Position numbers and translations under genes: made by a program
In this document: positions 1-10,009 of the stretch, piece after piece
How positions within the stretch are numbered: position 1 is the stretch's first letter
Layout: each line of letters opens with the position of its first letter
The notes under the pieces: generated by a model
Told to the model about the DNA's origin: nothing
Seen by the model: only the letters and a program-made list of their open reading frames with translations
Database searches by the model: none
NCBI RefSeq assembly: GCF_963583255.1
Contig: NC_084815.1
Span: forward strand, 10,649,724-10,713,723
DNA from: Pyrus communis
Taxonomy: Eukaryota; Streptophyta; Magnoliopsida; Rosales; Rosaceae
Length of the DNA stretch: 64,000 bases
Direction: 5' to 3'

Positions 1-890
1 GGCGACGCTTTCTCTGCTTTTCAGAAAACGCGTGCAGCTTTGTCAAAAGAGCCGCACCCGTGACTACTTTTGCCATGCAGAAATCGAAGAGCCGTTCGTT
101 CAGAAATCGAAGAGACGTCTGTCGACAGAGGGTAAAAGAGCAGTACCACCACTTTCTATTCAGAAAATCCCTATATTTGTCGACCTTCATCTCTTATGGC
201 AAGGCAGACTTGAAGAAAATGCCCACCAACTCTCTCTCACCTCTGAGGGCGCACTCCCAGCAAAGCCTTTTGAATTACTCAAAATTTTCTTCTTCCCCAA
301 AGATGATACCAGACGCCTGGAGTAAAGATGACCCAGGAGGAAATGCATGTGCTGATTCATGCACCGCTTCTTCAAAAGCAAAGGTATCTCATATCATAAA
401 GGTCAAAAGCAAAAGTATCTCATATCATGCTCTTTCCCTGTCTTTTTCTTTGTCCTTGTTCTTACTCGCATGGCAAAGTGAAAGAAGCAATCAGCCGGCA
501 CTTGGAGTCAGTCTTCCGATCTGGAGCCAACTGCCTGGAACCTATTCCTGATTGCTTACCTGGCGTTGCTCTCGAGTAGTCATCTTCAACGGTTGATACA
601 CTTCCAGAGAAGGGACCACTCCTGCAAAGATTGAACAAAGAAACAGATAAAGGGGGAAAGCTCAGACCTTCGGGGAAGACCAAAAGAACCATCATGCTGC
701 CCAGTTCAAGAAGTAGCACAAAGGAAAATCAACGATGGGCAGAAACCAGTTCAAGAGTAAGCCTGTGGAATCACCAAGATAAAGCCTCAATGCAATTATC
801 AAGGAGAAGATGGAATTTACACTCCATAACCAGATTTGCGTACCTAAACTCTTCTCTTTGTTAATTACATTCTGCCATGTTTAGTATGTT
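1..890 (+). other. promoter module of the antisense gene (E1 copy, partial)
   Basis: Matches the modules at 6780-8023 (reverse), 12105-13350, 17177-18430, 37850-38947 (reverse), 52236-53500 and 62860-64000. The antisense gene it would serve lies left of the window. This copy starts after the G-box part, lacks one of the CGAAG-type short repeats and is more divergent than the E2, E3 and C copies. Weak open frames run through it in several directions, but none starts at a convincing ATG, so I treat it as non-coding. Confidence 0.6.
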
Positions 891-1826
891 TAGTTGCTGT
901 TTTATATGTTTTCTTTTGTTTGGTGTGTTTTAAGCTTAAAACATTGAGGACAATGTTTGATTTAAGTGTGGGGGGGGTAACTAAGTATGTTGATGCAAAT
1001 TTGTTGGATTTTATCACCCATAACTTCAAGTATTGATCCTTGCTGTTTTAAAATGTTTTTAAACTGTTTTAATGTGTTTTGACTTAAAAATTCGAAAATC
1101 CCATAAAAATTTGAAAAATTGTTTTGAAAAAACCAAAAAGAGTTGTTTTTGTGTGTTTGTGTCGTAGGTTACCTTCCAACACAATGATGAGGATTTGGTT
1201 TTTAATTGCATGACGGTTAAAGAAAGTTACAAACATGGATGGACGTTTGATATACTCTTTGGTTTATGCTTGGTTGTAGTTATAGTTCACGAATTCACAT
1301 GCAATCACAAAGAAAAAAAAATTAGTTTTTATAACATGCTTGAAGGAATGAGCTCAAACTAACACTACATCCCTGTGAGACTTGAGCTTAAATGTTTATT
1401 TGGAGAGTTAAAATCTGTGCATTCTTTGTTTTCTAAAGTCGTTGCATGATCTCATTATTCTTTGCTTGGTTGCTACTTAGAAGGCGTTTCATCACTTAGT
1501 TCCAAATGCTAGAACTCATGCCCATTTCATTCAAAGCATGTCATTGATTTGCATAACACGTATTCAAGATGAAGTTGTGTAGTGAACACCATAGCCAAAT
1601 TGCCATATTTCCCTTTTCATTTGTTTTATAGGATTTAACCCCGTTGAGCCTTGTCTAGCCTACTTTCTTTGTTAACCCGCATTATCCTCACCTAGCCTAG
1701 ATTAGGACCATCCTTACCCTTGTTCTTGAAGCATAGTAAGCAATGAATTCCTTTTGATTAATGTGTTGCAGGAAATAAGTGTGGGGGAAAGTGTATTTAT
1801 GTGAGTTTTTTTTATGCCATAGGCAC

Positions 1827-1865
<39 letters not shown>

Positions 1866-2618
1866 AAAGTATTGGTTGTTGAAGTAAGGGCCCAAAACAA
1901 TGAATTAGGCCCTAAGAGTTGTTTGTGTTTCCCCTATTTGTCTAAAAGTTGATTTTTGCATTCTAAGGGAATTCTAGGTCTTAATTTCATTGCTTTACTT
2001 GCTATTGCTTAAAGAACTTTTGTTTATCCCTACCTTCCCTTGTGAGCCAATACCCCAAGCCCCGTTACAACCCTTGACTTCTATCTTGAGTGTTGTGCAT
2101 TTCAATTGTGGAGTTTGAATTTGGTATGAGCATATGGTATCACTGGTTCTCGCATCTAAGTAGTAGAATCCCATTCATGAGATCATATCCATACACGTTT
2201 AATTACTCCCGAAATTGCTTTCTTTGTATAACGTATGTGAGTACTAGTCTTTCATGTTTACATCAATCTTCTCACATATAACTAGTGTAGGGTGTGTAGT
2301 CAGAAAATTTGAGTGAAAATTGAGTGCATAACGAGTGAGGAATTGAGGGAATTCTCTAAGGCATGTTACTACATTCAAAATATGTTTTAATTGATTAAAT
2401 GCGAACTAGTGAATGGTGACTATGATTAAAGTATGTGCTTAAGGGGAAGTAGGACTAAAAGCTATGTGAGTAATGATCTTTGACATGTCATGTTTCATTG
2501 GAAATCCCTGAGGCAAACGTTGGAAGGTTTAGGTTGTTTTCTTTGTTTTGTTTCGTTTTGTTTACTTTAGTTGTTTTGTTTTGCTCGAGGACTAGCAAAA
2601 GTTAAGTGTGGGGGAATT
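891..2618 (+). other. E1 3' non-coding region with three purine tracts
   Basis: In autonomous relatives this region lies between pol and the 3' LTR. It carries three AAGTGTGGGGG tracts, at 964-977, 1777-1791 and 2604-2618. The last one touches the LTR and is the polypurine tract that primes plus-strand DNA. A run of 30 A lies at 1831-1860. No open frame longer than about 65 codons with an ATG is present, so no envelope-like gene survives. Confidence 0.75.
2604..2618 (+). promoter_or_regulatory. polypurine tract of E1
   Basis: The tract AAGTGTGGGGGAATT directly precedes the TGATAGG start of the LTR. This is the canonical place for the plus-strand primer. It is identical in sequence to the tracts of A and B. 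Confidence 0.85.
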
Positions 2619-5202
2619 TGATAGGAGCATATTTATGCGCCTTAGTTAGCTAGTTCTTATGCATTTTTGTTATGTTTTCTTCGTTAAAGTAGTCTTTTAA
2701 GCTACTTTCATGTGTTTTCAGGTTTAAAGGACATATTACATGAAATGATGCAATTTGGAGCTTTTGGAGCAAAACTGAGCTGGAATGTGGTGTACGCAAA
2801 TAGAGCACGAGGAATGAACGTCCAAAACTATGCATCACACAATCTTCCTCCTAAGCCGTGCATCCCACCATTCCTATCCATCATCCATAAACCCTAATTC
2901 CCTTTAATCCAAAACCGTGCATTAATCAGCTACCATAATTCCATAACCCTAATATTCTATTCCCTAATTCGGAACACCCATTCATGCCATTTTATTATCT
3001 ATTCCATCACCCTAATATGCCATTATACCTTCCCACTAAACCCCCCCCATTTAACAAAAGAAAAGTTTCAAGCCGTGACCTCCCATTATTAATAAAAACC
3101 TAACACTCCCATTATTCAACCATTAAGCCATTCACTCCATTATAATACTCCCATTATTCATTCAGCCGCACCACCCCTTAATTCCCTTTAATCCATAGCC
3201 ATCCATTTAATCCACCCAAAACCGTGCAAACCATCTCTCCACTTCCCATTAATCGTCCACTTCTCATTATCCATTATCCATGCATTGCCATTATCTCCCA
3301 CTAATCTTCATCAATCCATGCACTTCCACCTATATATACCTATCACTCATTCATGTTTAAGGGGAGAGGAATCCGCACCATAATCTCATTTTTCCATTGT
3401 AATACACAAACATTTCCCCTTCTCCATTTTCTCCATTTCCACTCCATTCCACACTTCCATCCCATCAACCAACCTATCCTTAAACCTTGTGCTACAACAA
3501 CGAGGAAGAGAAGAGTGCCTAAACGTTCATACAATTCAAATTTTGAGTTGTTGGAATGTTTAGGTGTTTCTTTGATTTCAAAGATATGAGGAACTAAACC
3601 CCCTTTAGCTAGGGGGTGATTCGAAATATATGTTTATGCTTGCATTTTGATTTGATTAATTCTAATTGCGTTTCATAAGTTGTGGTTCAATTTGTTTAAC
3701 TGTTTGATTGATAACTTATTTATGAATGTTTATTAAGAATGCGCGCTTAATTTTCATGCATAAATATGACGCTAGAATATAAGTGAATTTCACCTAATCG
3801 TTATGAACTTATATTCACAAGTAGTGGAGGTTGCTTATAAACAATCGCGTTAAATGAATTCTTGGCACGAGTTTCATGCTCATCATAGTAACGAATGCCT
3901 CGTCAACACTTATAGTTTTCATAATGCTTAATGATCTTTGATTGTATCTTTATTGTGCTGTTCACGTAAAGGACTTTTGGAGAATGTGGTGAATTGCGTT
4001 GCGCTAACCCATCCAATTCATTAACTTAAGGAAAACTTGACGGTTAATTTAAGCGGACCTAATTGACCCGGGGCGTTGAGAATTAATGATTTGTTGAAAT
4101 GCAATTGGAAATCGTTTTATTATGCAAGTATAACATATGTGGAGATGAACCCCGTAGCTAACTTTCCATCCATTTGTTCTTTCTTTTCTTGTTTCTGTTT
4201 TCATGTTTAATTTAACTTGTTATTCAATTATGTTAAACATGTGAAACTAATTTCTTTTTAGTTAGAGGCGAATTTGAAGCCATGGACATATGTTGGTTAT
4301 GATTTGATTTACTCCAGTTATGAATTCATGAACTTTAGATGTGGGTTACTTTTCTGTTTTGATTAAGAACTTGTTTATGTATGTGGGTTGAGGGTCGACA
4401 CTTAATTTGCATGCCTAAGACTTGATGCTAGGATATAAGGGAATTTCACCTAATCGTTATGAACTTATATTCATGAGTAGTAAAAATCGCTAGTCACGAT
4501 TGTGTTTAGTAAACCCTAGGCTGGATTAACATGCGTATTCCATAGTTATGAATGCCTAGTCAATGTTTATGATTTCCGTTGAACTTAATGATCTTTGTTG
4601 AATGTCTCTATCATGCGTATTCCATGTGAGAGACTTTGATTAGGAATAATTTGGTTGTAATGCGTATCCCATTCAATCCAATGAATCTAGGGAAATCTGA
4701 AGGTTAATTTAAGCGGACCTAATTAACTTGGAGCATTGTCATTCATCGTTTGTTGAAGTCATAACTGGGAGTCAAATTATATGCTTATGTTCATGTGTGG
4801 ATAAGGAACCCTCTAACTAGTTTTTCATCATTCTATTTCATTAATTTCGTTTTTTTTTTTTTAGAATCTGTTTTAATTCCAAGTTTCTGTTTTAGTTTAA
4901 ATTCATCCAAAACCAATCCCCCATTTATTTTAAAGTGTTAGATTAATTAGAAATACATTTAGTTTGTGTTTATAAGTGCTTTGGGTACTGTTTGAGTCTT
5001 TTGGTTTGTTTGAGTGTTTTAAAGTTTAGTTTTGCAATTCTTTGAGTCTAGTATAGTGTTTTAAAATTTATTTTACGTTTTTGAGTCAAATCCAAGTGAT
5101 TAACAATCCCTCCTAATCCCCGGTCCAGAACGATCCCTACTTGCATACTTACTACAATTGATAAAAGAGGGTTTAATTTGTGTGCGTATAAATCACGCAT
5201 CA
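2619..5202 (+). repeat. E1 3' LTR, chimeric with an internal duplication
   Basis: Starts TGATAGGAGCAT and ends CGCATCA. At 2584 bp it is much longer than the roughly 1.9-kb LTRs of C, because the middle section occurs twice: about 3620-4245 resembles the C/E3 type, and about 4262-4840 resembles the A type. Both copies contain the block around the words TTTCACCTAATCGTTATGAA and GCGGACCTAATTAA. A TATA-like TATATATA lies at 3331-3338 and the C/G hairpin at about 3600-3618. Confidence 0.85.
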
Positions 5203-6779
5203 GTAACATGCCTTTAGAGAATTCCCTCAATTTCTTACTAGATGTACTCTCGTTTTTCACACAGATTTTCTGACTACACACCCTACACTAGGTATATGTG
5301 AGAAGATTGATGTAAACATGTAGACGAACACTCACATATGTTATAATAAGGAAAGCATTTTCTGGAGTTAATAAGCATGTTTAGATATGATCTCATGAAT
5401 GGAATGCTACTACTTAGACGCGAGAACCAATGACACCATAAGCTCATACCAAGTTCAAACTCCACAATTGAAATACATAACACTCAATATAGAAGTCAAA
5501 GGGTAGTAACGGGGCTAGGGTATTGGCTAACAATGAAAGGTGAAGGATAAACAAACATTCTTAAAGCAATAGTGAGCAAAGTATTGAATTAGACACTTAG
5601 AATTCCCTTAAGAACGCAGAAGTCAACTTTGAACACCCAAGGGAAAATCACACAAAACTTAGGGCCATATTCAACTTTTTGGACCCTTTCTTCAACCATC
5701 AACGCTCGTGAGTTCATTCTTACTTATTTTCACTCTTGTTTTTTTTTTTTTTTTTTTTTCTTTTCTTCTTTTTCTTTTGAATCTCAAAACATACATATAA
5801 ACATAAGAACAAACTTTTACTCCCCCACACTCATTTTCTTGCATAATGTAACTCAAAAGGAATTCATTTAAGTCATGCTCACTAAACTTTAAGAACAAGG
5901 GTATAGGAAAGTCCTACTCTAAGCTAGGTAAGGGGTGATGTGGGTAAACAAGGAATAAAGGCAAAACGAGGCTCAACGGGGTTAAAACTTACAACATATA
6001 CGAAGTATGGGAAGTAAGGCTATTTGGCTATGGTGGTGGTCACTACACAACTTCTTCTTGAATATGTGTTATGCAAATCAATAACATGCTTTGAATGAAA
6101 TGGGCATGAGTTCTAGCATTTGGAACTATATGATGAAACGCCTTCTAAGTAGTAACCAAGCAAAGAATAATGAGATCATGCAACGACTTTAGAAAACAAG
6201 AAATCACAGATTATACTCTCCAAAGAACTTTATAGGCTCAAGTCTCTCAGGGTTGTGGCGTTTGTTTGAGTTCCTTCCTTCAAGCATGTTACAAAAACGA
6301 ATTTTTTTCTTTTATGATTGCATGTGAAGTCATACATTATAACCATAACCAAGCATATACCAAGAGTAAATCAAACTTTTCTCTATGTTTATAACTCTTT
6401 CTAACCGTCATGCAATTATAAACCAAATCCTTATCATTGTGTTGGAAGGTACCCTAAGACACAAACACACAAAAACGACTCAAAACACTCTTTTTAGGGT
6501 TTTTAAAACAAGTTTTTCAAATTTTTATGTGATTTTCGGAGTTATAAAACAAAACACACTAAAACACTCTAAAACAACTTAAAAACACCTTAAAACAGCA
6601 AGGAACAACATTAGAAGTTATGGTGGATAAAACCCTACGAATTTGCATCAAAACACTTTAGTTACCCCCCCACACTTAAATCAAACATTGTCCTCAATGT
6701 TTTAAGCATAGATTCACACAAAACATAAGTAAACACATAAAAAGCAACTAAAACATATTAAACATGGCATAATGTAATT
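5203..6779 (-). other. E2 3' non-coding region (interrupted by E1)
   Basis: Minus-strand 3' region. Purine tracts are seen as their complements at about 5821-5833 and 6665-6678. The terminal tract and the 3' LTR are missing because E1 interrupts the region at 5203. A T-rich run at 5740-5772 is the complement of the A/G-rich simple sequence that follows the middle purine tract in most copies. No supported gene. Confidence 0.75.
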
Positions 6780-8023
6780 AACAAAGAGAAGAGTTTAGGG
6801 ACGCAAATCTGGTTATGGAGTGTAAATTCCCTCTTCTCCTTGGTGATTGCATTGAGGCTTTGATCTTTGTGATTCCACAGGCTTACTCTTGAACTGGTTT
6901 CTGCCCATCGTTGATTTTCCTTTGTGCTACTTCTTGAACTGGGCAGCAGGATGGTTCTTTTGGTTTCCCCCGAAGGTCTGAGCTTCCTCCTGTTATCTGT
7001 TTCTTTGTTCAATCTTTGCAGGAGTGGTCCCTTCTCTGGAAGTGTAACAACCGTTGAAGATGACTACTCGAGAGCAACGCTAGGTAAGCAATCAGGAATA
7101 GATTCCAGGCAGTTGGCTCCAGATCGGAAGACTGACTCCAAGTGCCGGCTGATTGCTTCTTTTACTTTGCCATGCAAGTAAGAACAAGGACAAAGAAAAA
7201 GACAGGGAAAGAGCATGATATGAGATACTTTTGCTTTTGACCTTGATGATATGAGATACCTTTGCTTTGAAGAAGCGGTGAATGAATCAGCACATGCTTC
7301 AATCCGCCGTTTCCTCCTGGGTCATATGTACTCCAGGCATCTGGTATCATCTTTGGGGAAGAAGAAAGAATTGAGTATTTTGAAAGGCTTTGCTGGGAGT
7401 GCGCCCTCAGAGGTGAGGGAGGGTTGGGCATTTTCTTCAGGTTTGCCCTGCCATAAAAGACGAAGGTCGACATATATAGAGATAATATCAAGTGGTGGTA
7501 CTTTTTACCCTTGTCGACAAACGTTTTGATCCCGCAAATCCGGCTCTTTGAAATAGTGGCGCCTCTTCGATCTTTGAATACGCCTCTTCGATTTCTGAGC
7601 AGGCGCCCCTTCGATTTCTGAACGACGCCCCTTCGCTTTCTGAACGACACGTGGTAGTGCAGATGCGGCTCCTTTTGACAAAGATGCACGCGTCTTCTGA
7701 AAAGCAGAGAAAGCGTCGCCGAACTTTGCGCTTGTCGGCTAAAGATGTGTAGATGCGATGATGGCCTCCACGTGTTTTCAGCTTTGTCAGAAATCTTTTG
7801 ACAAAGTTGAACGCGTTTTCTGAAAAGCCGAGGGAACGTCGCCTAAATTACGCTGGAAAATCCGGCTCTTTGAATCGGTGGACGCGTCGTCTTGGCTTTT
7901 TATAGAGCTATCAATCACCCCAACACACACACTCTGAAGATTTCCCATTCCTGAAACTCGACTCCGGCCCTTTGTGAAATTTTAACTCCATCCACCCCTT
8001 CTCTTTGAACACTTTTGAAAAAA
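6780..8023 (+). promoter_or_regulatory. promoter and 5' leader of the E2 antisense gene
   Basis: Lies directly upstream of the ATG at 8024. It has perfect G-boxes (CACGTG) at 7648-7653 and 7769-7774, ACGCGT motifs near 7690, 7810 and 7882, a TATA-like TTTTTATAGAG at about 7897-7907, and a pyrimidine-rich leader of about 90-100 nt. Repeats of the type TTCGATTTCTGAACGACGCC occupy about 7560-7650. The TATA block is nearly symmetrical: read the other way it gives CTCTATAAAAAGCC, so a bidirectional core promoter is possible. The promoter role is inferred from position and motifs. Confidence 0.6.
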
Positions 8024-8701
8024 ATGGCAAACTCATCGAACCTTAGCTTAGATTTGAGTCTCAGCAGCGATCCGGTTGCGCCCCGTCAAGGTAATGTATG
8101 GCGCCCTTCTTTTTTATCTTCTAACGGTCCTCTTTCAGGTGAAGACTCTGTGATGCAGGACGCCACAACAGCTACAATAGTAGCTAAAAACCTCCTCACT
8201 CCAAAAGATAGTAGGCTGCTGTCAGGACGGTCCGATGAGTTGGCCGTTCAAGAGTCCCTCGCACTTAGTGTTCAGTGTGCGAGTTCTGTGTCCAACATGG
8301 GCCAACGCCTGCTTGCTCGGTCCCGCCAAGTGGAATCGTTGATGGCAGAGGTGGAAAGACTTAAGCAAGAGATCCAGCAGCTTAAGTACGAGAATAGAAG
8401 TTTGCATGTGCTTGCAAATAACTATTCGTCGGGGATGAAGAGGAAGCTTGATGAACTGCAAGAGTCTGAAGGTCGGATTCAAAGTGACCGTCAAAGGTTT
8501 TCGTCTTTCCTCCAGAGGCACCTTTTTCCTGGATCATCTAGCGTTTGGCCAAGTATTGAGGCCTCGAATGCTCTATCTTCGATGCCTCCAGCTCCGATGC
8601 CTTCCGCTCCTATGTCTTCTGCCCCGATGCCTTCCGTCTCGATGCCTTCCGCTTCAAGAGTTTTGCCACGTAGTGGGTCTTTAAGTAAACAACCTTTGTG
8701 A
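8024..8701 (+). CDS. antisense-strand EAR-motif/coiled-coil protein of the non-autonomous element
   Basis: A 225-residue protein encoded on the strand opposite to E2. The ATG at 8024 sits in a good plant start context (AAAAAATGGC). Upstream in-frame codons lack ATG. Residues 7-13 are LSLDLSL, which fits the LxLxL EAR repression motif of plant transcription regulators. Residues about 95-165 are rich in heptad-like Leu/Glu/Lys spacing (RQVESLMAEVERLKQEIQQL and on) and should form a coiled coil. Residues about 190-215 repeat an APMPS-like unit. I recognise no enzyme domain. Full-length homologues lie at 51558-52235 (225 aa) and 62188-62859 (223 aa), with a broken one at 11817-12104. The conserved open frame suggests selection. 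Extra and antisense ORFs are known in plant Ty3/gypsy elements; the function here is unknown. Confidence 0.8.
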   Translation: MANSSNLSLDLSLSSDPVAPRQGNVWRPSFLSSNGPLSGEDSVMQDATTATIVAKNLLTPKDSRLLSGRSDELAVQESLALSVQCASSVSNMGQRLLARSRQVESLMAEVERLKQEIQQLKYENRSLHVLANNYSSGMKRKLDELQESEGRIQSDRQRFSSFLQRHLFPGSSSVWPSIEASNALSSMPPAPMPSAPMSSAPMPSVSMPSASRVLPRSGSLSKQPL

Positions 8702-8722
8702 AGCCTCCATCGTTCTGCCATG

Positions 8723-8745
8723 TTTTTTTTTTTTTTTTTTTTTTT
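8723..8745 (-). repeat. poly(A) tract between convergent genes (E2)
   Basis: A run of 23 T on the plus strand, i.e. poly(A) on the element's sense strand. It lies between the stop of the gag-linker ORF (8758) and the stop of the antisense gene (8701). C, C2 and E6 carry a tract at the same place with different lengths. Confidence 0.85.
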
Positions 8746-8757
8746 ACATAAATAAAA

Positions 8758-9897
8758 TCAAACGGCATGGAATTGGTCCTTGAATGGAAGGTGATACTTG
8801 AAGTGAACCGGCATTGGTTTGAATTCTAATGTAGGTGCCTGATTCATAAAAAACAACAAGTTAGTATAAAATGTAATGAAATTTGGAAAAAATGACTTAC
8901 TTGTTTTGTCTGACAAGAACTCAATGACAAACACCACTCCTTTGAAAGTTTCAGGGATATTGGACTTGGCCAGATTGCATGTGATGGTTATGACTTGTCC
9001 AATGTCATCAAATTTAACTTCTTTGGATTTTGTGGTTTCAAGAACGTCCTCTTTGATGAATTCATGACATTCCCTACTTGTCACCTTTGGAATGGCTTCC
9101 AAGATGTCTTTTTCACCTTCTTCTTCCTTGGAAGTCATGAATCTGCAAGGAATAGGGATACTTGTTGGAACGGGGTTAAAAATAATGAAATTTGGAACAA
9201 CCATACCTGTATTAGATGGCATAGGAGCAATAGGTGCCTCCGGTAAAGGTGTTTCCACCCTTTCCGTGGGTTGGGTGTATTCCTCTTCCTTGTGATTTGA
9301 TTTTGATGGTTGAGGGTCCGTTCCAACCTCCTTGTCACTTCTCAACATGATAGCATTGGTGGTTTCAAATTCTCCTTTCTGATTTGCAATGGTTGAACTA
9401 GGGAGTTCGCCTTGGTCGCAAAATTGTCCTTCGAACTCCGCTATCTGCCCAATTTGCTTTTCCAGAGTAGTAAGTAATTGAAAAATCGTATCATTTTCAT
9501 TTGAATTACCTACATTACTTTGGGCAGGTGGTGGTGGCTGCATAGGCGTTGAATAGAACTCCTCATACGGCTGCCAATATCCTTCTTGTTGAGCCTCATT
9601 GTCTTGATTTTGTGAGCCCTGCACCAAACAAATTAATTCATTAAGCTTTTGATTATAATCTATTGACGAACTTAAATTTGGTTGGGCATATTGAATATGA
9701 GGTTGTGGTGGCTGCCAATATCCTCCTTGTTGAGCATTTTGAGGTTCCCACCACATAGAGTTTGAATGATCACTCCAATCCGAATTGTAAGTATTGGAAA
9801 ACACGTTATTCCTTGATTGAAGATTAGATATATCAACTCTTTGCATTTGGGACCTTTCCATGAGCTGTGACAAAAGAGAAGCGTTATCAAGTGCCAT
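8758..9897 (-). CDS. gag-linker-derived ORF of E2 (non-autonomous)
   Basis: A 379-residue protein with its ATG at 9897, about 90 nt after the PBS. The frame is open further upstream through the PBS, but only from non-ATG codons. The sequence is Gln/Pro-rich and resembles the part of Athila gag-pol between the zinc knuckle and RT: an SNTYNSDW segment, the coiled GQIAEF block, LPSSTI, IPCRFM with EKDILE, and an ending like the residues just before RT (APTLEFKPMP). The capsid domain, CCHC knuckle, protease and all of pol are absent. Homologues at 50576-51499, 57293-58216 and 60778-62112 are also open. It may be a packaging or structural peptide, or merely the remnant kept with packaging signals. 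Confidence 0.75.
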   Translation of the reverse strand: MALDNASLLSQLMERSQMQRVDISNLQSRNNVFSNTYNSDWSDHSNSMWWEPQNAQQGGYWQPPQPHIQYAQPNLSSSIDYNQKLNELICLVQGSQNQDNEAQQEGYWQPYEEFYSTPMQPPPPAQSNVGNSNENDTIFQLLTTLEKQIGQIAEFEGQFCDQGELPSSTIANQKGEFETTNAIMLRSDKEVGTDPQPSKSNHKEEEYTQPTERVETPLPEAPIAPMPSNTGMVVPNFIIFNPVPTSIPIPCRFMTSKEEEGEKDILEAIPKVTSRECHEFIKEDVLETTKSKEVKFDDIGQVITITCNLAKSNIPETFKGVVFVIEFLSDKTSKSFFPNFITFYTNLLFFMNQAPTLEFKPMPVHFKYHLPFKDQFHAV

Positions 9898-9986
9898 GTT
9901 GTTCTTAACAAACAAAACACAAATAAAAACTAAATCTAAAAGACAATACAGAAACAAACAATCCAAGGGATTAGCAAATTTTCTAA

Positions 9987-10004
9987 TCCCCGGCAACGGC
10001 GCCA
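9987..10004 (-). promoter_or_regulatory. primer binding site of E2 (tRNA-Asp)
   Basis: The minus strand reads TGGCGCCGTTGCCGGGGA, a perfect complement of the 3' end of plant tRNA-Asp(GTC), five bases after the LTR end. It is followed by GATTAG, then by CTAATCCC, which can pair back to it. Confidence 0.92.
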
Positions 10005-10009
10005 AAATT

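Larger units (their letters stand above)
1..5202 (+). mobile_element. E1: 3' part of a non-autonomous Athila-like LTR element
   Basis: The window opens inside the promoter module of this element, runs through its 3' non-coding region and its 3' LTR (2619-5202). The 5' half must lie left of the window. Its right flank, GTAAC at 5203-5207, belongs to the minus-strand 3' region of E2, so E1 was inserted into E2. GTAAC is the expected right-hand target duplication; the left copy is outside the window. No gag or pol sequence of E1 is visible here. Confidence 0.85.

Noticed and set aside
1831..1860. Poly(A) run as a SINE or LINE tail
   Set aside because: It lies at a fixed place after the middle purine tract where other copies have A/G-rich simple sequence. 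There are no target duplications around it.
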